Positions 1 to 12,608 of a stretch of 64,000 nucleotides of DNA are shown here, in pieces (within the stretch, counting starts at the first letter, position 1; each line of letters opens with the position of its first letter). The DNA lies in NCBI RefSeq assembly GCF_037038585.1, contig NC_092522.1, positions 49,141,661 through 49,205,660 on the forward strand, in the 5' to 3' direction. The stretch is from Patagioenas fasciata (taxonomy: Eukaryota > Chordata > Aves > Columbiformes > Columbidae). The notes beneath the pieces were generated by a model. That model was not told the DNA's origin. It saw nothing but the letters and a program-made list of their open reading frames with translations, and did not search any database. A program made the position numbers and the translations under genes.

Positions 1-3000
1 GGTGTGGATTAAGGGCAAAGCAGCACCCCAATGCTGAACAGAGTGGTGTTTAAAATCTGCCTTAAATTACAGAGATGGTCCCCAGAATGGGTGCCAGGGA
101 CAGCCTCAGCTTCTGGGAGGCTGTGTTTCCAATCACCACAGAGCCTGCAGGGGGTCCCCACCGACTAAACTCCCCCATTCTCCGTCTGGTGGAGACTCCT
201 GCATAGAAAAGTAGGTAGGGTTGAAAGCAGGAGCCTGTTGCAGTCCCATCTCACACCAATTTAAAATGTCAGGGAACCACATCCTCCAGTAACAAATGTT
301 TCAGAAGTTAGAGATGAGAATTTCTGCCATGGGAAGCTGAAGAATGATCTGACCATCTGTCCATGGGGGAAGTCTCTTCTAAACTCTAATCTGTCAGTAG
401 CTGCTTTAGGTCATGTAGCATGGTGATTTATTTTTTCCAATACCCTATCAAATGTAACAGTTTTCACTGTCTACCTGAATGGTTAATCCTTCTTGACATT
501 CCGCTTCTATTAGGGGACAGATCCTGACATGTTGTAGCTGCTCTGGGCCATTTATCTCCAGTACCCAGAAACCTGGATTATCCTGATAGCTGTGGAATTC
601 CCAGGTGGCATAGATGCAACTGCCCTTCTCACCCCTCCTTGCTAGAGTTGCTTGTGCCCTCTGTGCAGCTTTTGATGATTTCTGCAAAAACTAAACTTGT
701 CTGATGCGGTCATTCTCTGCTGTCTTTTTGAGAGTGAATTGTCAGAGAAAGCAGAACCAAAATGAAGACCTACCTTCCAGAGTGGTGGTTAGCAGATACC
801 CACACTTGAAATCATACGGCTACATTTGTAGGTGTAGTTAATATCTTTGCTTGAACAAACAGGTTTCTCTGCAGCAGTGAGACAAGCCTCCCATGCAGGT
901 ATCTAGAAGTTTCTTTTGCACAGTGGAAACATCTGGTAGTAGGTGGACTAAAGAAGCCAGAAACTGAGCTGGGAGGAGAGGAAGGAGACATGGACAGGAA
1001 GGAAGCAAAGCTAGCAATTAGATCCAGAGAGCTGTTACTGTGCAAACTCAAGTGGGAGGAGAGGGAGTGAAACCTTGTTTGTTTGGGTTGTCAGGAAGAG
1101 AAAATAGAAGCCGCAGTTGAGAGGAAAGAACAAAAAATATAGATGAGTTCGAATACTCTCTGAGATTGAAAAAGTTCACACCAGACCAGGACTTCTGTAT
1201 CAACTCATCACTGTGCCATCCTATTTTCTGGAGACAGGAGAGGAGTGATGATCCTCACTTTAAGGCAAGATAAATCCTGGCATCCTGGAGGCTCCTTAGC
1301 ACAAGCACATTCACATGTATGTGTGTGCACGCATGCACACGCACACACAAGCAAACAATGAGCATACTCATGCACTCAGCATGAGAGGAAAACGTTGAGA
1401 ATTGAATTTAGCATCTCAAGAAACCTAGAGATTACAGACTGGAACGTGAAAATAAATCTGTGTGGCCTACACTGGTACTGAAAATCTGTGCCTAGCAGCT
1501 GCTTAGTAGCCACCTGACGTTGCCGCTGAATACTGAGTAGGAGCACTCTGTGTATGCTTGCCCAATTGCAATTCTGCTCACCTTAAGTTTGAGAGAAGTA
1601 GCAAACACCATCAGAATGACAAGCTGACAGCAACAATACCGCAACCACATACTGTGGAGAAGGCAAAGAAGAGAAAGAAAGGGCATTTCCAAAAGAGATC
1701 AAGACATGATACTGACATCATCACACCCCAGGGAGAAGGCTGAAACCTATCAATTTATTTAATTTTAAAACCTTAAGTTCATTCAAATTTCCATTCCCAA
1801 AGGTAAGCAGCCAATTTCCTTTCTCCATTAATAATTCAGCCCTGCTGTGTATTTACTATGTCATATGTCATCTCCACCTTAGTGTGTAACAGTTCATTTT
1901 GGACAATATTTCCTCGACATTCTGGAAAATATCTTTTTCTTTCCTTTTACAAAACATTTACAAATTTCTTCAGTTTCTAGATCAAAGCTATTGGAGTGAG
2001 TCCAGGAAAAGTGGGGTTTTTTTAGTCTGTGGCTGTGTATCAATCAGCAGGTCACCAAAGGTTTCTGAATCAAATGTTAACACTGCTTGGGAAGACATCC
2101 ATAAGTTGTTGAACATTTCAGCACAGGAAGAAGGAAGCAAAAGTGACTCAAATCAAATCTAGGATTTCTTGTTTTCAGTAAGAAAGAAGCAAATCTCTTC
2201 ACAACTTTGCCAAAACCCATTATTGAAGGCACATGGAAACAGATGTCATAACTTAATGTAGCTGTCCCTGAAGTCCACAAAGACATCCTTGTAAGGTTTT
2301 TGTGGTCTTTGGCTCAGACACAAAATGCTTACGACGTATTGATCAGAAAAAGGATAGTGCAGAACTCAGTAAGAAAATGAAACTCTATCAAGAAAGACTG
2401 ATAAAGATCAAGCTAAACTGGGTACTAATTTATCCAAAATGCAGGTAGGAGGAAAGTGTTTTATTCCTATAAAAAAGGCTCTGAGAAATCTGGGGTCAGG
2501 TCCAGATTACCTCAAAATCTGGGAGACATTTGGGTTTGGGATTCTGTTTCACATTCATCTTACGTATAAATAAGGGGAGTACTGAGAGAAGGTATCCTTT
2601 CAGTAATGTAGTCCCTGGTGCTGAGCACAAGATAAAGGAAACTGGAAATATGAACCAGATCCCAAACTTTGTGTTCAAGCTTGAAATTAAATTCCTCCCT
2701 CAGTTCTACCACCTAGCTCTGCAAGTGTTAAATAAACCACATTAACGAAGCCAAGAAAATCAAAAGGAGACACCCTTCTCATGCCAGGTTGGTGCTGATA
2801 GGATGAGAAGCTGCTTGCATAAGACAAGCTTGCTTTATAGTCTCTGCAACTAATAAAATAAAAGCCTAGCTATACTAGCATTTTAGATGATAGCAGAGGT
2901 ATAATTCCCAAAGCTGCAGTTGAAAGGTGCCTCTTTATTCTTACATCAGGACTATGACAGCCCTATAGAAACAGAGATTAAACTTGTTGGAAGCTCAGTC

Positions 3001-5990
3001 TGTGACCTGGACCAAAGTGCTTTCTCCCCACCCATTTCATAGAAGTTCAGATAAGGATCTGCTATTTCTGTCTTTAAGCCTAGAGCTGACTGTTGTCAAA
3101 CATGCAACAAGCTCAAGAACTTGTACAGGGCAGAGTTTCACCAGAGGGCAAAATTTGGCCAAGGGTATAAAAGCTCCAAACATCCAGGGCAGAACTAAAG
3201 CAGGCCTCACAGGCATCCCCGAATGCAGTAATAAAAATGTAATCTTCCTTCCCATAAAATAAAGCAACAAATGGTATTTGCAGTGCTGACAGAACTTGCT
3301 GTTTGCTGAGGCTGAGATACAGCCATTGGCTGTTTATCTAATGCAGATAAATAAGCAGATATCAGAGCAAAGGTCAATGAAGTATTTGTCCTATCCCTAA
3401 ATTATGCAAAAGTGTGTCATCATGCAGATCGTAGCTCAACACAGCTACCCTGGCTTGTGTTTTAGGAGAGCTCCTTCCTGTCATCCCAGAAGTGAACATT
3501 CCTGTTTTTGACATGTAAAGGGTAGTGAACAAAGTTCAGGAGGCACCTCCCAGAGAGAGAGCTCCCTAATGTTGCCATGGGAAACAGGCTGCTGCCCAAA
3601 ACAACTGTGTCAGCAGCACATGTTCATACTCAGAAAATACATTTTATGAATCCATGATTTCGTAGTCAGAGAATGTCAGAAAGCAAACACAGAAAACCCC
3701 TCCACATAGTTTACCCAAATATGTTGCCCAGCACAACCTGGAAAGAGAGAGGGAGCGGGGAGGGAGGAGATTTACATGACTGAAAGAGCTTTTTTTTCAG
3801 TGTGTGGCAATACTAAATACAAGAAACATGAGTAAGAGCCATGAGAGAATGTGAGGAAATCCTTTTGGAGCAGTTAGAGGTCAAACCCTGTGTCTTTGGA
3901 CACAAATCTAAAGGCAGGTGTGCACTGGTGAAGCCAAGTGTGGATGTGGTCCACTGGCTCCTTACTGGCCGGGGTGAACATGGCTGGGCACAAATGCCAG
4001 TGCATCACTTGCACTGCTCTTAGAGTCCTCCTGAGCTCCTACAATACATTGGCTTTTTCATCATATCACAGTGAAGTCTTACTGGAGAATCGCTGCCTTA
4101 AACAGGATATGGAAATTATGATTCTTACTCGATTTGACAACTGCCATAGTGCCCTGAGGTCCCAGCTGTGGCTGGATCTCTGCCATGCACAGCATCACAC
4201 CACGCAGAGCAAACACACTTCCTGGCTTTTGGCATCGCTCTCTGCCTCCAAGAGTCACTCCCAGGGGATTCTCTGCTACCCCACACTCCGCTTGTTCAAG
4301 GTGAGAGCCTTCAGGTGGGCTCGGGACTCCAGCACAAGCTCTGCTCCAGGAGATGTATGAGGAGACAATCTTCTGGCTTTGCCTCATCTCTGCTCAGCAC
4401 CTCTGACTTCCCAGGCCCTCAGCAAAAAAAGAAACATAGCTACTTCGTACCTCCTGCCGCCGGCTCTGTGTTACATCACTAGAAGGTGATAATACAAGGC
4501 TAGGTCTATCTTCATACATTGTCAAGACATTTGGGGGAGTAATGTTTTCCTAGCCTATTCCACTTTTCTTCAGGAGTCAGAAACTGCAAGTCTTGGAAAA
4601 CTGGAGGCTCACGCATTTAATTCAGTCAAAAGGCTGGTACAGTGAATCCAAGAAAATGCAGGAAAGGATCTCAACTCTCATTCCCATGAATGAGAGAAAG
4701 CTGAAACCTATGGCTCAAGCACCTCAAGAATTTATGCTCTAATATAACTGAAACCTCCCAGGAGATTCTGGGTCAAGATAAAAGAAAAGGACAATTTATG
4801 GCAGTCCTAAGGTATCCATCTCCTCCTGCAACGTGTAGCTGGCATTTATGTTATCAGTTACTCCAACAAATTACTTCTACTGGAAGCTACTATGACGATT
4901 CCTGCTTCTTTGCATGAGAAATAAGAATACATACAACAACAGGAAAGTCAGATGGGTTGCAGTAGGAAATGGAAAAAAAACTGCATTAAAAATGATTGGG
5001 TATCCACAGCAGCAAGTTATCACAGATCAACAACTTCAGCTAGGGTGAAAAATGGTAAAGCAGTTACATGGTGCCAACTGAACAGATGTAGTTGTTCAAA
5101 GAACCAAAATTTGCAAGACATGTCAGAATTGTTACAAAAACTTCTTCTAAGGACCAGTGTCTCCTCCCCTGAGACAGGAGATGAGACATCATTTGTTAGT
5201 TTATTTTGTGAGAAAGTCCTGCTACAGAAATATCCACATTTCAGAGGGGTGCTGGTGGCTTGATGCCAGCAAGATCTGCAGATGTCAGGAGGTGTCGTTG
5301 TGGTGGATGCACTAAGGTGCTGGGTTCTTCTAGCAGGTAGGATGCTCTACATGTGCTGTGTTTAAGAAAACACTACTTCCACCAGAAAACAGATTTCCAA
5401 AATGGAAAGCTTGCCCTTGCTGCTTGTCTAGCTCAAACTCAGACTTTGAAGTAGTTATCTGTTGAAAGCCACACTGTTTCTTTCTCAGTTTGGTGTAAAT
5501 GATCCACCCTCTGCCCCAATTATCTGCCTGGATTATTCAAATCACCCGCAGTGCCCAAGAGTGACTAGCATCCCCAATTTGGCCTCATTGTCCCCCAGTG
5601 ACACCTCTTGCAGGCACACATGACAGCAAGGTGTCACTCAGTCCCCAAAGTGGAAGGCTGTGTCATCAGGCTGTGTTAGAAACAGGTCCCTCATACAGCA
5701 CACCAAAAAATAACCCACTAGAAAAACACGGCCTTTTGTTTCACCAATTAACACTTCCTGATTTAGCTGCTCCAAGACAATTGCTAAGTAATTTGTGGTT
5801 TGCTTTTTTTTTTCCCACTGTGGCAGCTGATATTTCTTTGCTTCTCTGAGTCTGCTCTCTGGCCACTGTTTGGCAGCTGACCAGCCAGGGAGCAGGGGGA
5901 CGCTGGAGGAGCAGGTTGCAGGCACTTTCCCACAGCCTCATTTCTGGGGAATTACCAACGTTGACTAAATACAAACACTTTGTGAACTTG
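1..5990. other. Left flank, no gene recognised
   Basis: Intergenic sequence. Reading frames here are short, show no recognisable domains and are not linked by convincing splice sites. Apart from the alternating purine-pyrimidine repeat near 1.3 kb I see only scattered short homopolymers. By known vertebrate synteny (inference) this side lies toward RHOU, but no RHOU exon is visible. A distal lncRNA or an unrecognised UTR cannot be excluded from sequence alone. Confidence 0.6.
1312..1349. repeat. 38-bp alternating purine-pyrimidine (CA/TG/CG) tract
   Basis: Purines and pyrimidines alternate without a break for 38 bases, mixing TG, CA and CG steps. This is the composition that favours left-handed Z-DNA. 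Inside it, GTGTGCA (1323-1329) and TGCACAC (1334-1340) form a perfect 7-bp inverted repeat around a 4-base loop. It is probably a decayed CA/TG microsatellite. Confidence 0.85.
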
Positions 5991-5999
5991 ACAGACATA

Positions 6000-8900
6000 T
6001 ATCCTGTATATGCTTTCATAAGGCTAGAAAAATTGGCTCATAGGCATTTTACAACTTTATCCTAATTAGTAAAATTGCATTTAGTAAGAGGAAGCTTTCA
6101 TTTCAAACTTTTTCTCTATTCACACATGAAGAAATCATGTATTAGGTACAATTTAAAAAAACCCTGTACATTTGCTGAGTTTCTATAAACCTTTCAGAAA
6201 GTAAGAATGAACTAGTGGATTTGTTAATATTGGTGTAGTAGCATTTTTGTTATTAATAAATGTAATGTAATTAGAGGTTTTCCATTTACTACGATACTAA
6301 TGCGGGTTTATTTGAATGCTGATATATTTATGATTTCTGTATTTGACAATCAACTTTGAAAATGAAGTATTGGCTAGAAGAGATGTATGATTACATGCAT
6401 CCACATGGGCAGTTCTGTATGTTTTATACATAGACAACGCAAGCCTTGCCTTTAAAAGCAGCTTCTGGTCACAGCATCATTGGAACCACAGCATTTTTTA
6501 GGAGCATTTGAGGAACTTTCCTTTAGGGGTGACACTGACAATTCCTGATTCCAACCATAGTGGCCAGACGTCTGAAACTACTGAAAGCCCAGTTTGAATT
6601 ACTGGTTCTCTATGAGCCTTATTTTTTGGAAGGATGGATCAAATTAATCATATAATTAAAATAACAGTGAGGAAACCAATCAATGACTGCAAACATAGGG
6701 CATTGGTCCAAGGAGAATTAGATAATTAATTGCAGTTGCTATAAACTGACTTAAGCACACCTGCTAAGCTGGGGAAGCCAAAGCAATATTTATTTTGACA
6801 CGTTTGTAGGAGAATGCTTGGAAAGCTAAGAATATTATAACATTACTACTTTATGTAATTTTAAGTCTGAATTGTCCACAAATGATTGAATTTCACTGAG
6901 CTGTTAATACATGAGACTTATGTATGTCCAGTTAGGGCTATTAAAAGCAAGAATGTTGTGGATAGTGTTTCCAGTGTTAATTAATTGAAATAGTATCAGT
7001 TGGAAAATGCCTCTCCAGAAGCTGTCTCAACCAGCCCCTACCAGCTATGATTTATAGCCACTTGGCCTGGAGGTGTGGAAATTTTAAAGATGGAATTGCT
7101 GCTGCAAGCTTATTCTTTACCAGTGAAATTAGGCTATAATTCTATACTATTTATTAGGAATGAAATAAAGAAATATTTTTTTTAATGATGATGTTGGTTT
7201 AGAATGTTGTAAGGATTTGCAAGTTGAAGTCCAAAGGATTACTGTGATGATTCCTTTAAGCAAGCAGTGTGTAGCCTATCCAAGTTAATTTCATAGAATC
7301 ATAGAACAGTTTGGGTAGGAAGGGGTCTTTACAGATCATCTAGTCCACTCCCCTGGTTCAATGGTTACTGTGAAGAAAAAGGTCACCAAGGGAAAAAAAA
7401 AGGTTCACAAATTCTGCATGATTTGCCAGTGTGAAGAACTTGTATCATGAGTCTAGAAATTGTGAAATCTTTGTAAAAGCCTGAAATAAGAAAATATGCT
7501 CATTATGAGATGGTGCAGTAAGGGGCAGGTTACCTTTTAACCCTACAACAGGTTTGAGGCAAAACCCCCAAGACATCCAGTGGGCGGTCTCCAAATAAAA
7601 TTCACATTTTTAGCTAAGTTTTGAGCTATAGGATTTCCTTATTTTTGAAGATTTTTAGACAGCAGAACCTGTTGAATACATTTATGGTTAAGAAAAACCT
7701 TTCCTGAAAATTCAGATAAAAACTATTAGGCAAAGTGTTATGTGTAATATTCATCACCCACGAAAGACAAACTTGTAATGGATTCAGTTTATAATACATT
7801 ATCTGATTAATGAAAGGGTATTAGAAAACTTATTCAGCCAAATATAAAAGGATAGGGAAATCAGTAATTTAGTTAGTTGATAATAGATAACATGCTAAAG
7901 TTTTACAACCTAAGAAGGAAACATCACTTTCTGATTTTATTACTCATTTAAATAATTTTAAAATACTTATACTCACATGGTTTTATTATCTGCCATGATG
8001 GTGCAGCACATAATTTAAGAGTTATTTGCATTTGGGCAACCCTCACACTTTATCCAAACATGGTTCTTGCTGTTGGGACAGTAAGACCCTATCTGTGTCA
8101 TTCTGGAGTTCTTACCTGTACATGTGTGATTCATGAGATGCTGATATTTATGCACAATTGTCCATTTCTGGTAATTTTGAAACCAATATATGTAACACCA
8201 AGGATTAATTCAATGCCTCCCTTTTAACTGTATATCAGGACGATACAAATATTGCTGTCCAGCTTCACTTTGTCCATAGGTGTGCTGGGTTTAGAGTGGC
8301 AACTAAAGGTAAGCAATGAAAGCTAAGAGAAAAACAGTGGTCATAAAAATTAATTAGAAAAATTCTGGTCAATTGTGTGTGATGTATCCCCCAAAAAAAT
8401 GGCAAAGAAAAATATCCGAGTAAAGGTATAATTAGCACACAGGTATTCATTGTTTAAAATACAACAAAGCCCAACAGAAAGGTTCAGCAACTACTGTAAG
8501 TTCTCATCTAAAATTTTACTAAGCCCTAAGTGAATTGTGGCTGCATAGGTTATGATTTGACTTGCAATATTAACAACTGATTTAATAGAAATATTTTTAG
8601 TAACAGAAATTAATAGTGACATGCCACTAGCAAATCTGATTACTATCACAGGGCCAAAGTTGTTACCAACAAGATTAAACATTATCAGTGTGTAATCTTG
8701 TTATCAGCCCAGCCAGGAGAGTCTCTCCCAACACTGCGGGATCACTTTACTTTTGCAGAAATACAGGTTGGGAATATTTGGAGGTGAGATGTTCACCTAA
8801 TGCCGGTGAATTTCATTGTAGGCATGCAAGTGTGTTATAGGAAATGTTTTTTTCTTGTTAAGAAAGAAAATGAAAATGTGCTGGTTTTATAAGCCTACTA

Positions 8901-9320
8901 GAACTCCTTTTGGTTAGTCACGAAGACAAGATAATCTGAAAAATATAGTGATGATTTCTATTTTGTGGAAGCCACTTGTAGAAAAATAGGATGTTAATTG
9001 CCTTGACTAAAAGTTAATTAGAATGTGAGAATGTAAAATAGAGAAAGCAGGGCCTAAACAGCATATTTCAGAGGAGCGCTCTTTTAAACCCTCGTAAGGG
9101 TGACACTTCTAGACTTCCCACCACAACACTGCTGCCTGGCTGTCCTGGAGTAACCCAGGTAAACAACTGCTTTGCTGATAGGAATAAGGAAAATTCCCTC
9201 TGTATTTCAGTTTTAATGAATTCTTGAGATTTCGCTAATATTTTTTAATGATAGATCAGAAATGAAACTAGCAGAGACAAGAGGTGTTAATTGGCTGGGT
9301 TTTAATCTGAGGATAATCCA
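6000..9320. promoter_or_regulatory. AT-rich gene-free block, candidate conserved noncoding/enhancer region
   Basis: This stretch is rich in TAATTA/ATTAAT-type homeodomain cores and other AT-rich motifs, almost free of long reading frames, and contains only one small repeat scrap (7.29 kb). The texture is that of a gene-desert enhancer block rather than of repeats or coding DNA. That is an impression from reading, not an alignment, so the call is weak. It could equally be ordinary AT-rich intergenic DNA. Confidence 0.25.
7291..7372 (-). mobile_element. CR1 LINE 3'-end fragment
   Basis: The plus strand reads as the reverse complement of a CR1 3' tail. It has the tandem 'catagaatcatagaa' signature, then 'gtttgggtaggaaggggtc' and 'gatcatctagtccactccc'. 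About 80 bases remain, so it is a strongly 5'-truncated dead copy. The tail signature places the element's 3' end at the low coordinate. Confidence 0.8.
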
Positions 9321-12300
9321 GTGCTATCTTTACTAATGTCTCCAATGGAGAAAGCTTCAGTCTACTGCCTCTGGACTTCTCAGTAATTTGCGTCTGGAAT
9401 TTTTTAAGTATCTACAAATTGTTCATTCAGACCCAGGGCCTTCTCCCATCAGTATGGACCATGACCATCTTTTGAGTTATCCTATTAGGAAAAAAACACA
9501 ACTGGAAGCCCAGGCTAAAGAGCTTAATTCTTGTCACAAGCCTTTTAATATAATTTTAGTGTTGACAGGCTACAGGCAAATCTCCCTAAGTCTCCTTTTA
9601 CAGAATCAGGTGGAGCAACGTATTTTTTTTACTTCTAACAAAAATATTCTGATCCCCTTTGCAGAGGAAACATACCCAAACATGCACAAGGTGCAGAAGC
9701 TGAAAGAAGAACTCAGTGTAAAGCATCCTGGGCTGTGGAGTTTTCTCCCCTGAGAAACAAGAGTGGGCTTGCACTATGTACTTTCAGAACATGATGCGGA
9801 AGATCTTTTTGAATGTACGCAGCAGAAACCACCTAGAACATAATCCAAAACAACCTTGCACAAATCCCCAAAGGACAAAGTGAAATTTGTCTTTTTCTGT
9901 CTTAATCCATGTGAAACTCCTCAACATACAAAGCGCTTAAACACTGCTATGAAAGATGTGTTACAAAATATAGAGTTAGGCATGCTGGATCAGTTGTGGC
10001 TTCTGCACAACTAGCTCTCGCTACTGCTTCAAGAAATAAATCCACTGGATTTGTACTTTGATAGGATTTCCATTAAGTCCTGTGCTGTTTACATTGGCTT
10101 TATGTTTAAGGACCTTACGCAGACTGAAATCTGATTTCTGGAACTTAGAGAGGGATTGTGTGTCTCAGCTGCAGTAAAATTTAATCCTGATCCAAAACTC
10201 TGAGCACAGTCAGTGATCTGTGGAGTCTGGGCATCACCCCATCAGCTAAGTGGTGTCAGAAAATTATCCTCTTCAGTGCCCCAGAAGAAGCTGACCTTCA
10301 CTGCTTCTGTTACATTGAATCGCTTTAACTGACTTTATTCATCTACACAATGTTGAAATCAACGCACAAGCAGAGCTTTCATGGCTTCATGCAAGCCTGC
10401 AAATATGTATTTGTATAGATTTAAAGGATGATGAGTTGTTCCTGTAGAAAATCAATTGCATCTGATATTTTCAGCTATGACTAGGAATTTGTTCCATTCC
10501 ATTTCTTTTTTACTTTACTTTCCAGCACAGAAACCTCTTCTGTTCTGTTGTTTAAATAGAAGGGCATCCTATGTTCTCAGGCAACACTTAATCTACTCAG
10601 CAAGCTAAGTGTTCAATTTATGCTTTGAGCTCAGCAGGATTTTCTCCTTTTTTGTTAAATTAATTTTCTTCCTGTTGCCATGGACTGACATTGGCATGAC
10701 CTTCCATGGAACAGCCCTAGAGCCTTGCTGGCATACATTCCCTGTCCCTTAAAAGGAGAAGCAGTGTGACAGCTTCCAAGCTGCCTACTGCAAGACAACC
10801 CATGCATCTGGCAAACAGCGCCTGAGCCCTCATTCCTCCTTTGCTGAAGGGCAGGTCAACAAGTGTGGTCAAGAGTGAAAAAACGTTGTTCAGATACATC
10901 TGTGCCAGCTGTCTGAGGAGTCCACTATGCCGTTAGGAGGTCACTTGCCAGGTGATGGAGGTCAGGTACCAAACACTATGCCTGGAACAGCACTGGCATC
11001 TACGAAGAGAACCCAACCAGCCTGGGCCCAGTGCCATCCCAACAGATGGGAACGTGTGCAAGCATCCAAGTAGATGTAGGCAGGGTACCTGTTTTGGGAT
11101 GCCTTAATGGGCATTTGCTCTGAATTTATGTGCCTGTTATTGAAGGGCAGCACTGTCCCAAATCCCAGTCAGTACACAGCTGCAGAAGAGCTACCAGTTG
11201 AATTCTGGATTCCAAGTCCCTCATCTATACCTGCCTCAAGGACATTTACATTGCCAGAGTGATTCAAAGAGACCTTAGTACGTGAGAATCAGGCCCAAAT
11301 ATGTGCTTTTAACCAGAAGGAGGTGTTGCCAAGTGTACCTGCCCTCACAGCTGAGAAAGGCAATTCGTCCTTTTGGGGCACTTGTAGTGGGCAGCAAGAG
11401 GCATTGTGAAAAGCTGGTGCTTCTGATGTACCCATTTGTAGGCATTGCTGTAGGTACAATACACCTGAAATATTAAAAGGAACAAAAACATTCATCTGAA
11501 AGACAAATACAGCAAGGGTTGAATCTTCTGACAGACTTAAAAATTCTGTAACGTCTGCTGGAAAACATATCTGCCTCATTTGTCTTCAATCTCTTTTCTA
11601 AGTGGTGATAACAGATCTGTGTGGGGTTTGTGTGACAGCAACAACTAGGAAGTTAGATAAGATCATCAAACATGTTTTATCTAAGCCATCAATAACAATA
11701 TTCAGTCACTAACACCGTAGGCTGGATAGAAATCCATGCCCATTCATTTCAATCAACATGTCAGTTTGATGATGTAATTAAAAAAAAAAAGGAAGTAAGA
11801 TTCTTCATAGACCACAAGTATTTTCAAACTTTTCTACTCAAAAAAAAATACTACAGAAAAAGAATAGCTACAAGACAAAACTAGCTACAAGGTTATCTGC
11901 AAGTGAAGGTGAAGCAGGCAGAAACACAGACATGAAAAATTATGTGCATGGCCAGAGACAGAACTGCATTTTGGGAATTGAGATTCACTTGCTACACAGA
12001 TATTGTTATATTTATTCACAGATTCTTCCTCTTGAACATGTCTAGTGTTCCTCTTTGTAGCACAAGGGAGCTTGCACACTTCATCCACATGGGGCAGCTC
12101 AGTCACCTCTGTCCCAGTAAATGCAAGGTGAATTACTTGGCTTTTGTACAAAAATACATAAAAGCAGCTTTAGGCCCAACATGATCTGAATTTGTGTGTC
12201 TAAAAAAAAATCCAAAGTCTGATCCCTTAATAGGTGATCAGTTACTAAGAGATTTTCTTTCCTGGAATGCTTCACAAGTATATGATAGCAAGTTGAAAAA

Positions 12301-12578
12301 TGCTAATCCTGCGGCTTTTAAGACAAATATTCTGTGGCTTCAGAGAAATTTAGCACATATTTAGCAGAGAAAGGCTCAAAAGTGCACTGTAGAGCATTCT
12401 TCTCAAACCATCTTGGCACAGTTCACATCTCCAGGCTCATGCAAAGTCATGGCAAGACTTCAGCCCTAGAGACATCCCCTCATGCATGGCTGCCTTCTCT
12501 TCTCCCAGGCCTCTTCAGCTGCTGAGCTCTCCTTACAGCCACAACAGATGTGCTGTGTGCCCTTTTTTGGCCTTTTTA

Positions 12579-12608
12579 CATGAAAGCTGGCCTATCCCAG
12601 CTTTCATG
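12579..12608. repeat. Perfect 12-bp inverted repeat (hairpin)
   Basis: CATGAAAGCTGG (12579-12590) is followed by a 6-base loop and its exact reverse complement CCAGCTTTCATG (12597-12608). The arms are too short for a typical microRNA precursor, and no terminator role is expected in nuclear DNA. It may be a remnant of a small DNA transposon end or simply a stable palindrome. Confidence 0.85.

Noticed and set aside
3166-3173. TATAAAAG box in the left flank
   Set aside because: A good TATA match, but there is no recognisable gene, CpG island or exon downstream. One such match in a flank of this size is expected by chance.
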